Of a stretch of 64,000 nucleotides of DNA, positions 1-8,000 are shown piece after piece; within the stretch, counting starts at the first letter, position 1, and each line of letters begins with the position of its first letter. The DNA lies in assembly GCA_964432205.1 (NCBI GenBank), contig CAYSMK010000003.1:124001-188000 (forward strand), given 5' to 3'. The DNA is from Geomobilibacter sp964432205. Its GTDB lineage: Bacteria > Desulfobacterota > Desulfuromonadia > Geobacterales > DSM-12255. The notes under the pieces were generated by a model, which saw nothing but the letters and a program-made list of their open reading frames with translations, was not told where the DNA came from and made no database searches. A program made the translations under genes and the position numbers.

Positions 1-181
1 GGATTTTGCCGGAGTGACACCTCCGACACCCGAACAGTTAGAGGTAGTACGGAGTGCCAATGAGAAGATAATCGGCCAGTTCCGCCACTGTCGCCAGTGT
101 CGGGCCGATGCCATCGGCCTGATCGGCCAGGATGTCCAGGTGGGCGCCAGTGGCTGCGCGATCACCACAAGTACCGCATAG
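1..181 (+). CDS. NifB-like radical SAM protein, C-terminal fragment
   Basis: Only the last 59 residues are present, read in the frame starting at base 2 and ending at TAG 179-181. The fragment contains HCRQCRADAIG, which closely matches the conserved C-terminal Cys-x2-Cys-Arg-Ala-Asp-Ala motif of NifB, the radical SAM protein that builds the 8Fe-9S-C precursor of nitrogenase cofactors. The start and the radical SAM core lie outside the window. It is directly upstream of a NifH-like gene and the same cluster encodes NifD/NifK-like subunits, so it most likely makes their cofactor precursor, as MarB does in methylthio-alkane reductase systems. No NifX-type domain follows the motif. The assignment as a NifB-family C-terminus is strong; whether it serves a canonical or variant nitrogenase is inferred from the neighbours. 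Confidence 0.8.
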   Translation, partial: DFAGVTPPTPEQLEVVRSANEKIIGQFRHCRQCRADAIGLIGQDVQVGASGCAITTSTA

Positions 182-271
182 CTGCGTAATAAAAGACTAG
201 TAATTTGATAGTCTGGGTATTTCTGTTTCGGGTCACGTAGAGCAAACAGCAAAGAGCGGCAGGAGATAACG

Positions 272-448
272 ATGGCACATACACCGGTGATAGTTCGCAA
301 GACTGATAACGATCCGCTTCCACCGGACACGATCCGGCGCATAACGGATTTGCTCAAGACGGTCCGTTTCGGTTCCATTACCCTGGTTGTCCAGGACGGT
401 AAGGTCGCGCAGATCGACAAAACGGAGAAATTCAGGATCAACGGCTGA
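272..448 (+). CDS. DUF2292 (YezD-like) small protein
   Basis: A 58-residue protein with AGGAG at 261-265 ahead of the ATG. The second half reads FGSITLVVQDGKVAQIDKTEK, the signature of the DUF2292/YezD family: a helix followed by a beta-hairpin of the type GSxxxxxQDGxVxQIxxTEK. These are small cytosolic proteins of unknown biochemical role. From general knowledge, members are often found beside sulfur-compound uptake or assimilation genes, which fits the NitT/TauT-type importer downstream. It sits between the NifB-like and NifH-like genes on the same strand, 34 bp before the NifH start, and is probably co-transcribed with them. Function is not known. Confidence 0.8.
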   Translation: MAHTPVIVRKTDNDPLPPDTIRRITDLLKTVRFGSITLVVQDGKVAQIDKTEKFRING

Positions 449-482
449 AAAGCAGTCCAAAACCAAGAAAAGGAGCAACGAG

Positions 483-1361
483 ATGTCCCCGAAGAAAGTG
501 AAAACCATAGCGATTTACGGCAAAGGGGGGATCGGTAAATCGACCACCACCTCGAACATCACCGCAGCACTGTCGGTGCTGGGACTCAAGGTCATGCAGA
601 TCGGCTGCGACCCGAAGAGCGACTCCACCACCACCCTGCGGGGAGGTGGGTATATCCCGACCATTCTCGACACCCTGCGGGAGAAGAAGACGGTCAAGGC
701 ACACGAGGTGGTCTTTGACGGTTTCAACGGCATCTACTGCCTCGAGGCAGGCGGTCCGGCCCCCGGTGTCGGTTGCGCCGGCCGGGGGATCATCACCTCG
801 GTGGAACTGCTGAAGCAGCTTCGGGTCTTCGAAGAGCTCGACGTGGATGTGGTGGTGTACGACGTTCTCGGCGACGTCGTCTGCGGCGGGTTTGCCGTAC
901 CGATCAGGGAAGGGATCGCCGAGCATGTCTTCACCGTCTCCTCATCGGACTTCATGGCGATCTACGCAGCCAACAACCTGTTCAAGGGGATCAAGAAGTA
1001 CTCCAACAACGGTGGCGCCCTGTTGGGCGGGGTGATAGCCAACTCGATCAATACCGAGTATGCCCGGGAGATCGTGGACGACTTCGTGGACCAGACCAGG
1101 ACCCGGGTCATCGAATACGTCCCCCGCTCGGTGACCGTCACCCAGTCCGAACTGCAGGGCAAGACCACTATCGAGGCTTTCCCGGATTCGGAACAGGCCA
1201 AGGTCTACAAGGGACTGGCTCAGAGGATCTTCGACCATACCGATTCCAGGGTGCCTGAGCCGCTGGGGGAGAAAGAACTGCACGACTGGGCGTTCAAGTG
1301 GGCCGATACCCTGCTGGCCATGGAGACCGGCGAAGTGCGCAGCAAGGCTGCAAACATATAA
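483..1361 (+). CDS. NifH-like nitrogenase reductase (iron protein)
   Basis: A 292-residue ATP-dependent electron donor of the NifH/BchL/CfbC family that should reduce the NifD/K-like partner encoded at 6462-9336. Visible features are the P-loop GKGGIGKST (residues 13-21), GCDPKSDST, and the two 4Fe-4S ligands Cys98 (GVGCAGRG) and Cys134 (DVLGDVVCGGF). The switch-region DVLGDVVCGGF is nearly identical to true NifH. Length is typical. The frame stays open upstream to 387, but ATG 483 is preferred because AGGAGC lies just upstream and the protein then begins right before the P-loop strand. A strong terminator follows at 1451, separating it from the importer genes. It is not BchL or CfbC by context, because a NifB-like gene and separate D and K subunits are present. 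Confidence 0.9.
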   Translation: MSPKKVKTIAIYGKGGIGKSTTTSNITAALSVLGLKVMQIGCDPKSDSTTTLRGGGYIPTILDTLREKKTVKAHEVVFDGFNGIYCLEAGGPAPGVGCAGRGIITSVELLKQLRVFEELDVDVVVYDVLGDVVCGGFAVPIREGIAEHVFTVSSSDFMAIYAANNLFKGIKKYSNNGGALLGGVIANSINTEYAREIVDDFVDQTRTRVIEYVPRSVTVTQSELQGKTTIEAFPDSEQAKVYKGLAQRIFDHTDSRVPEPLGEKELHDWAFKWADTLLAMETGEVRSKAANI

Positions 1362-1450
1362 GTTCATACCAACAACTCGGGAGTCGGTAGTCACAGGGTA
1401 GTTCACTATTTAAACTTGCTGTAACCTTTTTTGGCTGACCAGAAAAACTG

Positions 1451-1503
1451 GAGGCCAAGGTCCAGGGTGTGCTGTCCGCCCTGTGCCTTGGCCTCTTTTT
1501 TTT
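1451..1503 (+). terminator. Rho-independent terminator after the nifH-like gene
   Basis: GAGGCCAAGG at 1451-1460 pairs perfectly with CCTTGGCCTC at 1485-1494, with a partly paired loop (CAGGG with CCCTG), followed by nine T residues (1495-1503). This is a textbook intrinsic terminator and would make the NifB/DUF2292/NifH transcript end before the importer genes, or attenuate it so that the iron protein is made in excess. Confidence 0.88.
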
Positions 1504-1504
1504 G

Positions 1505-1524
1505 GTGTCGGCTTCTGCCGACAC
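1505..1524. promoter_or_regulatory. Perfect 8-bp inverted repeat upstream of the ABC operon
   Basis: GTGTCGGC at 1505-1512 and GCCGACAC at 1517-1524 form a perfect dyad with a 4-base spacer, immediately after the terminator and 36 bp before the ATPase start at 1561. It could be an operator for the importer operon or an RNA hairpin in the 5' leader. No clear Shine-Dalgarno sequence is seen ahead of 1561, so a structural role at the RNA level is possible. Confidence 0.45.
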
Positions 1525-1560
1525 AGGCAGGCAGTCAACATTCAGATATCGGACAACACC

Positions 1561-2376
1561 ATGCATGAAATAGCCCTGCACAACATATCGTATGCCTACG
1601 GCAGCCAAAGGATTCTGGAAAACATCAGCTTTACCGCGGCAGCAGGCGAGTTCGTCTGCCTGCTCGGCCCCTCGGGGTGCGGGAAGAGCACCCTGCTCCG
1701 TTTGTTGGCCGGCCTTGCCCAACCCTCGGCAGGCGCCCTGACCCTGGATGGCAGACGCATCAGCGGTCCCGGACTCGACCGGGGGGTCGTGTTCCAGGAC
1801 TACAGTCTCTTTCCCTGGATGACCGCAGGCCAGAATGTGGTCCTGGCCCTGGAACAGGCGTTTCCGGGCCGAGCAAAGGCCGAACAGCGGGAAACCGCCT
1901 GGGAGTATCTGGAAATGGTCGGTCTCGGCACGGTCTTCAACAAGCTGCCGGGTGCCCTGTCAGGCGGGATGCGGCAGCGGGCCGCCATTGCCCGGGCCTT
2001 TGCCATCAACTCGCCGGTACTGCTCATGGACGAACCGTTCGGTGCCCTCGATGCCATCACCCGTGCCCGTCTGCAGGACCTGCTGCTCCAGCTCTGGCAG
2101 CAAAATGCTGCAGAGCGAAAAACGGTCTTCTTTGTCACCCATGACGTGGAAGAGGCCATCCTGCTCGCCAGCCGGGTGGTTGTCATGGGGCTCAATCCTG
2201 GTTCGGTCAGGGGAGTGTTCACTGTCGATATCCCCCGGCCGCGACAGCGCCAGGAGCTCTTTGGCAACTCGGCGTTCGTGGCGTTGCGGGATCGCCTTAT
2301 CAGTGAGCTTCACGCCGACGTGCTCGATGAGCTGGACGAAGGAAGGACCATCCGAACCGAAGGAGAGGGGATCTGA
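1561..2376 (+). CDS. ABC transporter ATPase, NitT/TauT (SsuB/TauB) type
   Basis: A 271-residue cytoplasmic ATPase that would power uptake through the permease at 5317. Walker A is GPSGCGKST, the Q-loop lies in VVFQDYSLFPWMT, the signature is LSGGMRQR, Walker B is VLLMDEPFGALD, and the H-loop is FVTHDVEEA. FQDxxLxPWxT and the overall length place it with the nitrate/sulfonate/taurine importers. The frame is open from 1483, but the residues before ATG 1561 do not look like this family and overlap the terminator. Its stop lies 2 bp before the next gene, so ATPase and binding proteins are one operon. The substrate cannot be told from the ATPase. Confidence 0.9.
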   Translation: MHEIALHNISYAYGSQRILENISFTAAAGEFVCLLGPSGCGKSTLLRLLAGLAQPSAGALTLDGRRISGPGLDRGVVFQDYSLFPWMTAGQNVVLALEQAFPGRAKAEQRETAWEYLEMVGLGTVFNKLPGALSGGMRQRAAIARAFAINSPVLLMDEPFGALDAITRARLQDLLLQLWQQNAAERKTVFFVTHDVEEAILLASRVVVMGLNPGSVRGVFTVDIPRPRQRQELFGNSAFVALRDRLISELHADVLDELDEGRTIRTEGEGI

Positions 2377-2378
2377 TC

Positions 2379-3179
2379 ATGGCCAGGGTCAGGCTGGGTA
2401 CACTCCTTACCGCATCAGTTCTTATGCTCCAGATGACTGTCGTTGCCGGTATTGCCGCACCCGTTAAACCGTTGCGCATTGGCTATCTGGACCATCCCGG
2501 CAGTGCTCTCTTACTGACGGCTGCGGCAAAGAACGTTTTCACGTCAGAGGGGGTGCAGGTCAGGCTGGTTCGTTACCGCGATACGGAAAGCGGCCTGGCC
2601 GACCTGGCAACGGGCAGGATCGACGTCGGCGCATTTGCCGTCGGAGAGACTCTGCGGCAGATTGCCGACGGCAAGGGGTTGCGGATTATCGGTGGTGGGG
2701 GGACCGCTTTGACTGCAGAGGTTCTGGGCGATCAGGATGAGGCAGCCAAAGCGGAACAGGAGAGCGGCGGCATTGTGATGATGGTAGCCAAGGGACCCCG
2801 CGCTCCCGGGAAGGCTGTCCTGACCGGTCTGGTGGCCGCTTTGATCCGGGCACATCAGTCTCTGCAGAAAGCACCTGAGGCCGTCTATATATCCCTTCCG
2901 GACGGAGATAGATCGGTTCATTTCGAGCCGAGCGCCGACTACCGGCGCATGGAGCGGATTTGGCGCTCCCGCGGCCTGCAGAAGGAGGTGATGCCGCGTG
3001 ATTTCCTGGCCAACCATCTGTACGAGGAGATCTACTGCGACGCCCTCGACCGGCTGGTCGACAGAGACGGCCTGAAGGACGAGGTGTTGAAAAAACTGTT
3101 CAGCGAGGCGGTCTGCGTACCGGATTGCTGTCCAAAAGATGCCAAGCAGAAGAACAAGAGAGAGGGAGGATTATTATGA
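2379..3179 (+). CDS. ABC substrate-binding protein, NitT/TauT family, divergent
   Basis: A 266-residue exported protein. Residues 1-27 form a signal peptide, followed by PLRIGYLDHPGSALLLTAAAKNVF, the typical first strand and helix of NitT/TauT periplasmic binding proteins. It is shorter than its two neighbours (342 and 349 residues) and has lost part of the middle. The C-terminus carries an unusual Cys cluster (CVPDCC) followed by a Lys-rich tail. It overlaps the next gene by 4 bp (ATGA, 3176-3179), which suggests translational coupling. It may be an accessory or second-site binding protein of the same importer. The specific ligand is unknown. Confidence 0.75.
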   Translation: MARVRLGTLLTASVLMLQMTVVAGIAAPVKPLRIGYLDHPGSALLLTAAAKNVFTSEGVQVRLVRYRDTESGLADLATGRIDVGAFAVGETLRQIADGKGLRIIGGGGTALTAEVLGDQDEAAKAEQESGGIVMMVAKGPRAPGKAVLTGLVAALIRAHQSLQKAPEAVYISLPDGDRSVHFEPSADYRRMERIWRSRGLQKEVMPRDFLANHLYEEIYCDALDRLVDRDGLKDEVLKKLFSEAVCVPDCCPKDAKQKNKREGGLL

Positions 3180-4204
3180 AGCGCATGATGATGTTCGTAC
3201 TGTTGTTGTCACTGCTGGCCGGTACCGTTTTCGGGGCCGAGCTGCCGAAACTCCGGGTCGGCTATGTACCCGAACCGGCCCACGGGCTCTATTTCGTGGC
3301 CAAAGAGAAGGGGTACTTCAAGGAAGAAGGGGTCGATGTGGAGCTGTTCCAGTTCGGCAGCGCCGCCGAGGGACTGGCTGCCCTCAAGGCTGAAAAGCTC
3401 GACGTCGGGACCTTCGGCACCACCGCGCCGCTCCTGTTTATCAGCAAGGGAAGCGAGTTCTCGTTCATCGGCGGCATGATGATCGGCGGACAGGCGATCA
3501 TCACCCGGCCGGAACGGCTGACGGAGCTTTCCGGCAAGGATCTCAAGGTCTACAAGGGGAAGAAGATCGGTCTGGTTAAGCTCTCGACCGGCGACGTCAT
3601 CTTCAAGGGGGCACTGAAGAAGGCGGGGATCGACTACCGGAAAGATCTCACCTTTGTCGAATTCGGCACCGTTGCCGCCGTTGTCGAGGCGGTGAAGAAG
3701 GGCGCCGTCGATGCCGGTCTTGTCTACCCGCCGCACTTTTCGCTGGCAGAGAAAAACTACGGCCTCAAGGTCGCCCATTACATCGAGGAGTTTTACCCCG
3801 ACTATACCTGCTGCCGTATCGTCGCCCACACCAAACAGGTGAACGCCGACAGAGAGACCTACAGAAAGTTCCTGGCTGCCCTGATCCGTGCCTACCGCTT
3901 CTACAAGACCAACCCGGATGAGACCGTGAAGATCTACACCAAGGCGCTGAAGATCGACGAGGACATCATCCGCAACGAGACCTACGTCAAGAGGGTGGCC
4001 GAGTCGAACCCTGATCCGCTCCGCAAAGGGATCCTCGACTTCTGGAAACATATTCAGGATGCCGGCTATATCACCCAGGACTACCCGATGGACAGGCACA
4101 TCAATACGAGCATCTACAAAGAGGCCCTTGATGCGGTCATCAAGAAGAATCCGAAGGATAAGACGTTTCAACAGATGCTGACGTTCTATAAGAAAAATAA
4201 CTAG
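3176..4204 (+). CDS. ABC substrate-binding protein, NitT/TauT family
   Basis: A 342-residue periplasmic binding protein with a signal peptide ending at VFGA (about residue 21). LRVGYVPEPAHGLYFVAKEKGYFKEEG is the family hallmark for SsuA/TauA/NrtA-like proteins. The start at 3176 has AGGGAGGA just upstream and overlaps the preceding stop. A Cys-Cys pair in DYTCCRIVAH has an exact counterpart in the next protein (GHTCCRQVAL), in a region that in this fold usually lies near the ligand cleft. It is homologous to the product of 4253-5302, so the importer carries two closely related binding proteins plus a third divergent one. The ligand is unknown. Confidence 0.88.
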   Translation: MKRMMMFVLLLSLLAGTVFGAELPKLRVGYVPEPAHGLYFVAKEKGYFKEEGVDVELFQFGSAAEGLAALKAEKLDVGTFGTTAPLLFISKGSEFSFIGGMMIGGQAIITRPERLTELSGKDLKVYKGKKIGLVKLSTGDVIFKGALKKAGIDYRKDLTFVEFGTVAAVVEAVKKGAVDAGLVYPPHFSLAEKNYGLKVAHYIEEFYPDYTCCRIVAHTKQVNADRETYRKFLAALIRAYRFYKTNPDETVKIYTKALKIDEDIIRNETYVKRVAESNPDPLRKGILDFWKHIQDAGYITQDYPMDRHINTSIYKEALDAVIKKNPKDKTFQQMLTFYKKNN

Positions 4205-4252
4205 TTCACATAACAATCAAGCTGAGAAACAGCAGACAAGGAGCATGAACCC

Positions 4253-5302
4253 ATGAAACGCATTCTGTCGATTGTCATCACCATCGCCCTGCTCGCCATA
4301 GGTGCAGCAGGGAGTCAGGCCGCAGAACTGAAGAAGCTCAAGGTCGGGTACCTCCCCACATCCGGGCACCTCCTCTATTTCGTCGCCAAGGAAAAGGGGT
4401 TCTTCCAGAAGGAAGGGTTGGACGTGGAACTGGCCCGCTTTACCAATTCCGGTGAGGGACTTACGGCGATCAAGACGGGCAAGCTGGATGCCGGATCATT
4501 CGGCACGTCGGCCCCGCTGGCCTTCATTGCCAAGGGGGCGGACTTCACCATCTTCGGCGGCCAGATGGGGGAGGGGCACGGCCTGATCGCTAAGCCCGAG
4601 AAGGCGGAACGGTTCAAGGATCTGAAGAATTTCCGCGGCGCCACCATCGGTGCGGTGCGCCTGGCCACCGGCGATGTGGTCTTCAGGGCCGCACTCCACG
4701 AGGCGGGTCTGGGCTGGAAGAAAGACCTTACTATCAAGGAGTTCGACTCGCCGGCAGCAGTCATGGAGGCGGTCAGAAAAGGGGCACTGGATGCCGGTCT
4801 GGTCTGGATTCCCTATTTCACCCTGGCCGAAAAACAGGGGCTCACGGTGGTCAAGTATTCCGGCGACGTCATCAAAGGGCACACCTGCTGCCGCCAGGTG
4901 GCGCTTACCGCCACGGTCAAGGAACGCCAGGCCGATTTCGAGCGCTTTCTGACCGCACTGCTCAAGGCGTACCAGTTTTATCTGGCCGACCGGAGCGGTA
5001 CGGTGGACGCGGTTGCCAGGTACGTGCAGATCGACAAGGGTGACCTGCTGAAGGACATCTACGGCGGACACCTGCTGGTCAGTCCCGATCCCCACAAAAA
5101 ATCGGTGCTCCAGTTCTGGGATTTCATGAAGAAAGCAGACTACATAACCTCCAGCGAATCCATCGACAACCGGATCAACACCCGGCTGTACGCCAACGCC
5201 CTGGCAACACTGGAGAAACGGGAACCAAAGGAGAAGCTCTGGAAGAACCTGAACAGGGAATTCAAGTCGGGCGATCCCGAGTTGCACATCAAGAAGCACT
5301 GA
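4253..5302 (+). CDS. ABC substrate-binding protein, NitT/TauT family (paralog)
   Basis: A 349-residue exported protein, paralogous to the preceding gene over its whole length: LKVGYLPTSGHLLYFVAKEKGFFQKEG at the N-terminus, GTSAPLAFIAKGADF, and a HTCCRQ motif. The signal peptide ends near SQAA (residues 21-24). AAGGAG precedes the ATG by about 10 bases. A 48-bp gap separates it from the preceding gene. Two related binding proteins sharing a Cys-Cys motif suggest either two related substrates or a tandem duplication with divergence. It belongs to the same operon as the ATPase and permease. Confidence 0.88.
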   Translation: MKRILSIVITIALLAIGAAGSQAAELKKLKVGYLPTSGHLLYFVAKEKGFFQKEGLDVELARFTNSGEGLTAIKTGKLDAGSFGTSAPLAFIAKGADFTIFGGQMGEGHGLIAKPEKAERFKDLKNFRGATIGAVRLATGDVVFRAALHEAGLGWKKDLTIKEFDSPAAVMEAVRKGALDAGLVWIPYFTLAEKQGLTVVKYSGDVIKGHTCCRQVALTATVKERQADFERFLTALLKAYQFYLADRSGTVDAVARYVQIDKGDLLKDIYGGHLLVSPDPHKKSVLQFWDFMKKADYITSSESIDNRINTRLYANALATLEKREPKEKLWKNLNREFKSGDPELHIKKH

Positions 5303-5316
5303 ACTGAGAGTGACCT

Positions 5317-6348
5317 ATGGAATCATCCGCACAGGCAAACAGCGCTTCCGGGCGAACGAAAGATGGTTTCAACTGCCGTATCCAGGCCGAGTCAACGGGC
5401 GGCACCACGCCGCCCGTAACCCTCATCACGCGGGAACCGTTCATGAAACGTTTTGTTCACCCATCCCATCTGCTCTTTATCGTCCTCGTGGCCGGCCTCT
5501 TCTGGCCGACGGCCGGCAGTGGCACTCCGTACCACCTTATTGCCGTTTCGGTGGCCATCGAAGCCGTCTATCTCCTCCGGGTAACCCTCTGTTCCGAGGA
5601 GTCGGCCAAGTCCGGCGCCGGTGACGTTGCGGCGGTACTCTACCTGTTCCTGCTCTTCTGGTACCTGGCCACCGAACGGTTCGTCATCCTGGACGCCATG
5701 CTCTTTCCCAAGCCGGAAGAGGTGCTGCAGCTGTTTGTCGCCGAGCTGCCGGACATGCTCAAGGGGTTGGTGAACTCGCTGATCCTGCTGGTGAGCGGCT
5801 ATCTTCTCGCCCTGGGTCTGGGACTCCCACTTGGCCTGCTGGTGGGGTGGCGGGCGAGGCTCTTCAAGGCGGTCAACCCCTTTACCAAGGTCCTGGGGCC
5901 GATCCCGCCGATCGTCTACATCCCCTATGCCATCGCCCTGCTCCCCAGTTTCCGGGCCGCATCGATCTTCGTCATCTTCATCGGCGCCTTCTGGCCGATC
6001 TTCATCAACAGTGTGCACGGGGTGTTCAATATCCCCAAGGGGTTGATCGATTCGGCCAAGGTGCTGAACCTGCGGGAGAGTACCCTTTTGTTCAGGGTCA
6101 TCCTGCCGGGGGCCATGCCGTCCATCTGCACCGGCGCTACCCTGGCCCTGGTCTTCTCCCTGGTGCTGCTGACCGCTGCCGAACTGATCGGCGCCAATTC
6201 GGGAATCGGCTGGTACGTGAAGAATTTCGCCGACTTTGCCGACTACAAGCGGGTCATTGTCGGGATCATCTTCATCAGCATCGTGGTGACAGTCATTACC
6301 TGGGGCACCGAGCGGCTTGAGCGGCACCTGCTCCGCTGGCGGAGTTGA
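5317..6348 (+). CDS. ABC transporter permease, NitT/TauT (SsuC/TauC) type
   Basis: A 343-residue inner-membrane permease. About six to seven hydrophobic segments are visible, and the cytoplasmic coupling loop reads SAKVLNLRESTLLFRVILPGAMPSI, the EAA-type motif of binding-protein-dependent permeases. The first 42 residues are hydrophilic and untypical. The second in-frame ATG at 5443 (MKRFVHPSHLL) gives a more usual N-terminus; neither start has a strong ribosome-binding site, so the true start is uncertain. It completes the importer and is followed by a palindromic repeat and then the NifD-like gene. Confidence 0.85.
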   Translation: MESSAQANSASGRTKDGFNCRIQAESTGGTTPPVTLITREPFMKRFVHPSHLLFIVLVAGLFWPTAGSGTPYHLIAVSVAIEAVYLLRVTLCSEESAKSGAGDVAAVLYLFLLFWYLATERFVILDAMLFPKPEEVLQLFVAELPDMLKGLVNSLILLVSGYLLALGLGLPLGLLVGWRARLFKAVNPFTKVLGPIPPIVYIPYAIALLPSFRAASIFVIFIGAFWPIFINSVHGVFNIPKGLIDSAKVLNLRESTLLFRVILPGAMPSICTGATLALVFSLVLLTAAELIGANSGIGWYVKNFADFADYKRVIVGIIFISIVVTVITWGTERLERHLLRWRS

Positions 6349-6356
6349 AGTTCACG

Positions 6357-6441
6357 TCCCCCTTTATGAAAGGGGGATTCAGGGGGATTTGATCCTGGCC
6401 GGAAACGAAATCCCCCCTAGCCCCCCTTTCCTGAAGGGGGG
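6357..6441. repeat. Palindromic intergenic repeat, copy 1 of a family
   Basis: An 85-bp imperfect inverted repeat. TCCCCCTTTATGAAAGGGGG at the left mirrors the C/G-rich right arm ending in CTTTCCTGAAGGGGGGA, and a centre containing GGGGGATTTGATC and ACGAAATCCCCC is also dyad-symmetric. A second copy with the same architecture and centre is at 44613-44698. It fills the gap between the permease and the NifD-like gene, whose GGAGG lies just beyond it. It is probably a REP/MITE-like non-coding element that forms a strong RNA hairpin. Confidence 0.8.
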
Positions 6442-6461
6442 AACTTACTGGAGGTAATTGT

Positions 6462-8000
6462 ATGAGCTATTTCGACAACAAGGTTCCGCCCAAGCGAGAG
6501 GACCGGCTGAAGGCGGTTATCGCCCACCAGGACAGTATATGCGGTCTGGCCAAGCGGGGCGAAGGGAAGGGGGGGAAGAGCTGCCTGATAGACGACGGCG
6601 AGCGGGGGTTCACCCAAGGCTCCATCTGCCTGCTGCTGCCGGCCCTGGCCATGCTGAATTCACTGCCTGACAACGTGGTGCTACTGCACAGCGCCCTGGG
6701 GTGCGGCTCCTGCACCCATTCCCAGAACGCCAACGTGCGGGTGGGGAGCGCTGCCCGCCAGGGGAAGGCCAGGGACGGCATCTGGCTCTCCACGGCCCTG
6801 GACGAGACCGACGTCATCAGCGGCGGCGAGCCGAAGCTGGAACAGGCGATCATCGAGGCCGACCGTCGTTACCGTCCGGCCACCATCACCATCGTTGCCG
6901 GCTGCGTGCCCGGTATCATCGGCGACGACATCGACGGCGTGGCCCTGAAGATACAGCCCCAGGTGAGCGCCAGACTGCTGCCGGTCCACTGCGAAGGGTT
7001 CAAGACAAAGATCTGGGCCACCGCCTACGACGCGGTCTATCACACCATCGGCCGCAACCTGTTGGCGGAGCGGGGCGTTACCAATCCCGGCCCGGAGGAC
7101 GCGCTGGCCGTGCTGCGGGAGCAGGAGCGCCTCAAGCGGACCGTCAACCTGATGAACGTCTCCTCCATGGGCCGGATCGACGAGCTGGAGCTGGAGCGGC
7201 TCCTCACCGCCATCGGCCTGGAGACCAACGTCTTTCCGGTGTTCTCCCACCCCGACTCGTTCGTAAAAGCGACCCGGGCCGCGCTGTCCATCAGCACCTG
7301 CCCGACCCACGACGACTACTTCCTCGGCTATCTGCAGGAGCGGTTCAATGTTCCCTCCATCATCAGGCACATGCCACTGGGGATCGCGAACAGCTCCCTC
7401 TGGCTGCGGGATATTGCCGCGGTCTTTGGCGAGGAAGAAAGGGCCGAGCTGTTGATCGCTGCCGAAGAGGCGGAGCTCAAGGAGGCGCTGAAACAGTTTC
7501 GCCCCCTATTCGAGGGAAAAAAGGTATTCATCAGCGCCGGCGAGTTCCGGGCCCTGGCCACGGCCAACCTGCTCCAGGAGATCGGCTTCGAGGTGGTGGG
7601 TATCCGTTCCTTCCACCATGACGAATTCGCCGACGTGGAGTACGCGAAGCTGGCCAGGGAGGCCAAGAGCGACTACGTGGTGGATATCGCCAATGTGCAG
7701 CCGTTCGAGGAGGCCAACCTGCTCAAACGGCTCAAGCCGGACCTCTTCCTCGGCCACGCCAACGGCAACATGACCGCCGCCAAACTGGGGATTCCGACCC
7801 ATGTCATCTACAACACCGGCCTGGCGTACATCGGCTACCGCGGCGTCTTCGAACTCGCCCGGCGGCTCCATCGCCAGCTGAAGAACCCGGCCTACAACCG
7901 GAACCTGGCCGATAACTTACGGCTCCCCTACACCGACTCCTGGTACGAGGCCGAGCCCTTTTCCTATCTCAATACCCGCGGGAGGGCGATCAATGAGTGA
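6462..8000 (+). CDS. NifD-like subunit of a nitrogenase-like oxidoreductase
   Basis: A 512-residue component 1 alpha-type subunit. Cys56 (GSICLLLPAL), Cys81 (GCGSC) and Cys148 (AGCVPGIIGDD) match the three P-cluster ligands of NifD (Cys62, Cys88, Cys154), and STCPTHDDYFLGYLQERFNVP places Cys280 where NifD has its cofactor ligand Cys275. The region that carries the cofactor His442 in NifD aligns with LAYIGYRGVFELARR, where I see no equivalent histidine. Extra cysteines occur at 27, 41, 84 and 177. GGAGG at 6449-6453 precedes the ATG. It overlaps the K-like gene by 8 bp. Together with the NifB-like and NifH-like genes this is a nitrogenase-like system rather than chlorophyllide reductase. It is not a canonical Mo-nitrogenase, because no nifEN genes are seen and the ligand set is altered. 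Confidence 0.87.
   Translation: MSYFDNKVPPKREDRLKAVIAHQDSICGLAKRGEGKGGKSCLIDDGERGFTQGSICLLLPALAMLNSLPDNVVLLHSALGCGSCTHSQNANVRVGSAARQGKARDGIWLSTALDETDVISGGEPKLEQAIIEADRRYRPATITIVAGCVPGIIGDDIDGVALKIQPQVSARLLPVHCEGFKTKIWATAYDAVYHTIGRNLLAERGVTNPGPEDALAVLREQERLKRTVNLMNVSSMGRIDELELERLLTAIGLETNVFPVFSHPDSFVKATRAALSISTCPTHDDYFLGYLQERFNVPSIIRHMPLGIANSSLWLRDIAAVFGEEERAELLIAAEEAELKEALKQFRPLFEGKKVFISAGEFRALATANLLQEIGFEVVGIRSFHHDEFADVEYAKLAREAKSDYVVDIANVQPFEEANLLKRLKPDLFLGHANGNMTAAKLGIPTHVIYNTGLAYIGYRGVFELARRLHRQLKNPAYNRNLADNLRLPYTDSWYEAEPFSYLNTRGRAINE

Noticed and set aside
387..482. N-terminal extension of the NifH-like protein
   Set aside because: The frame is open from 387 but this part overlaps the DUF2292 gene, lacks family similarity, and a good ribosome-binding site supports ATG 483.
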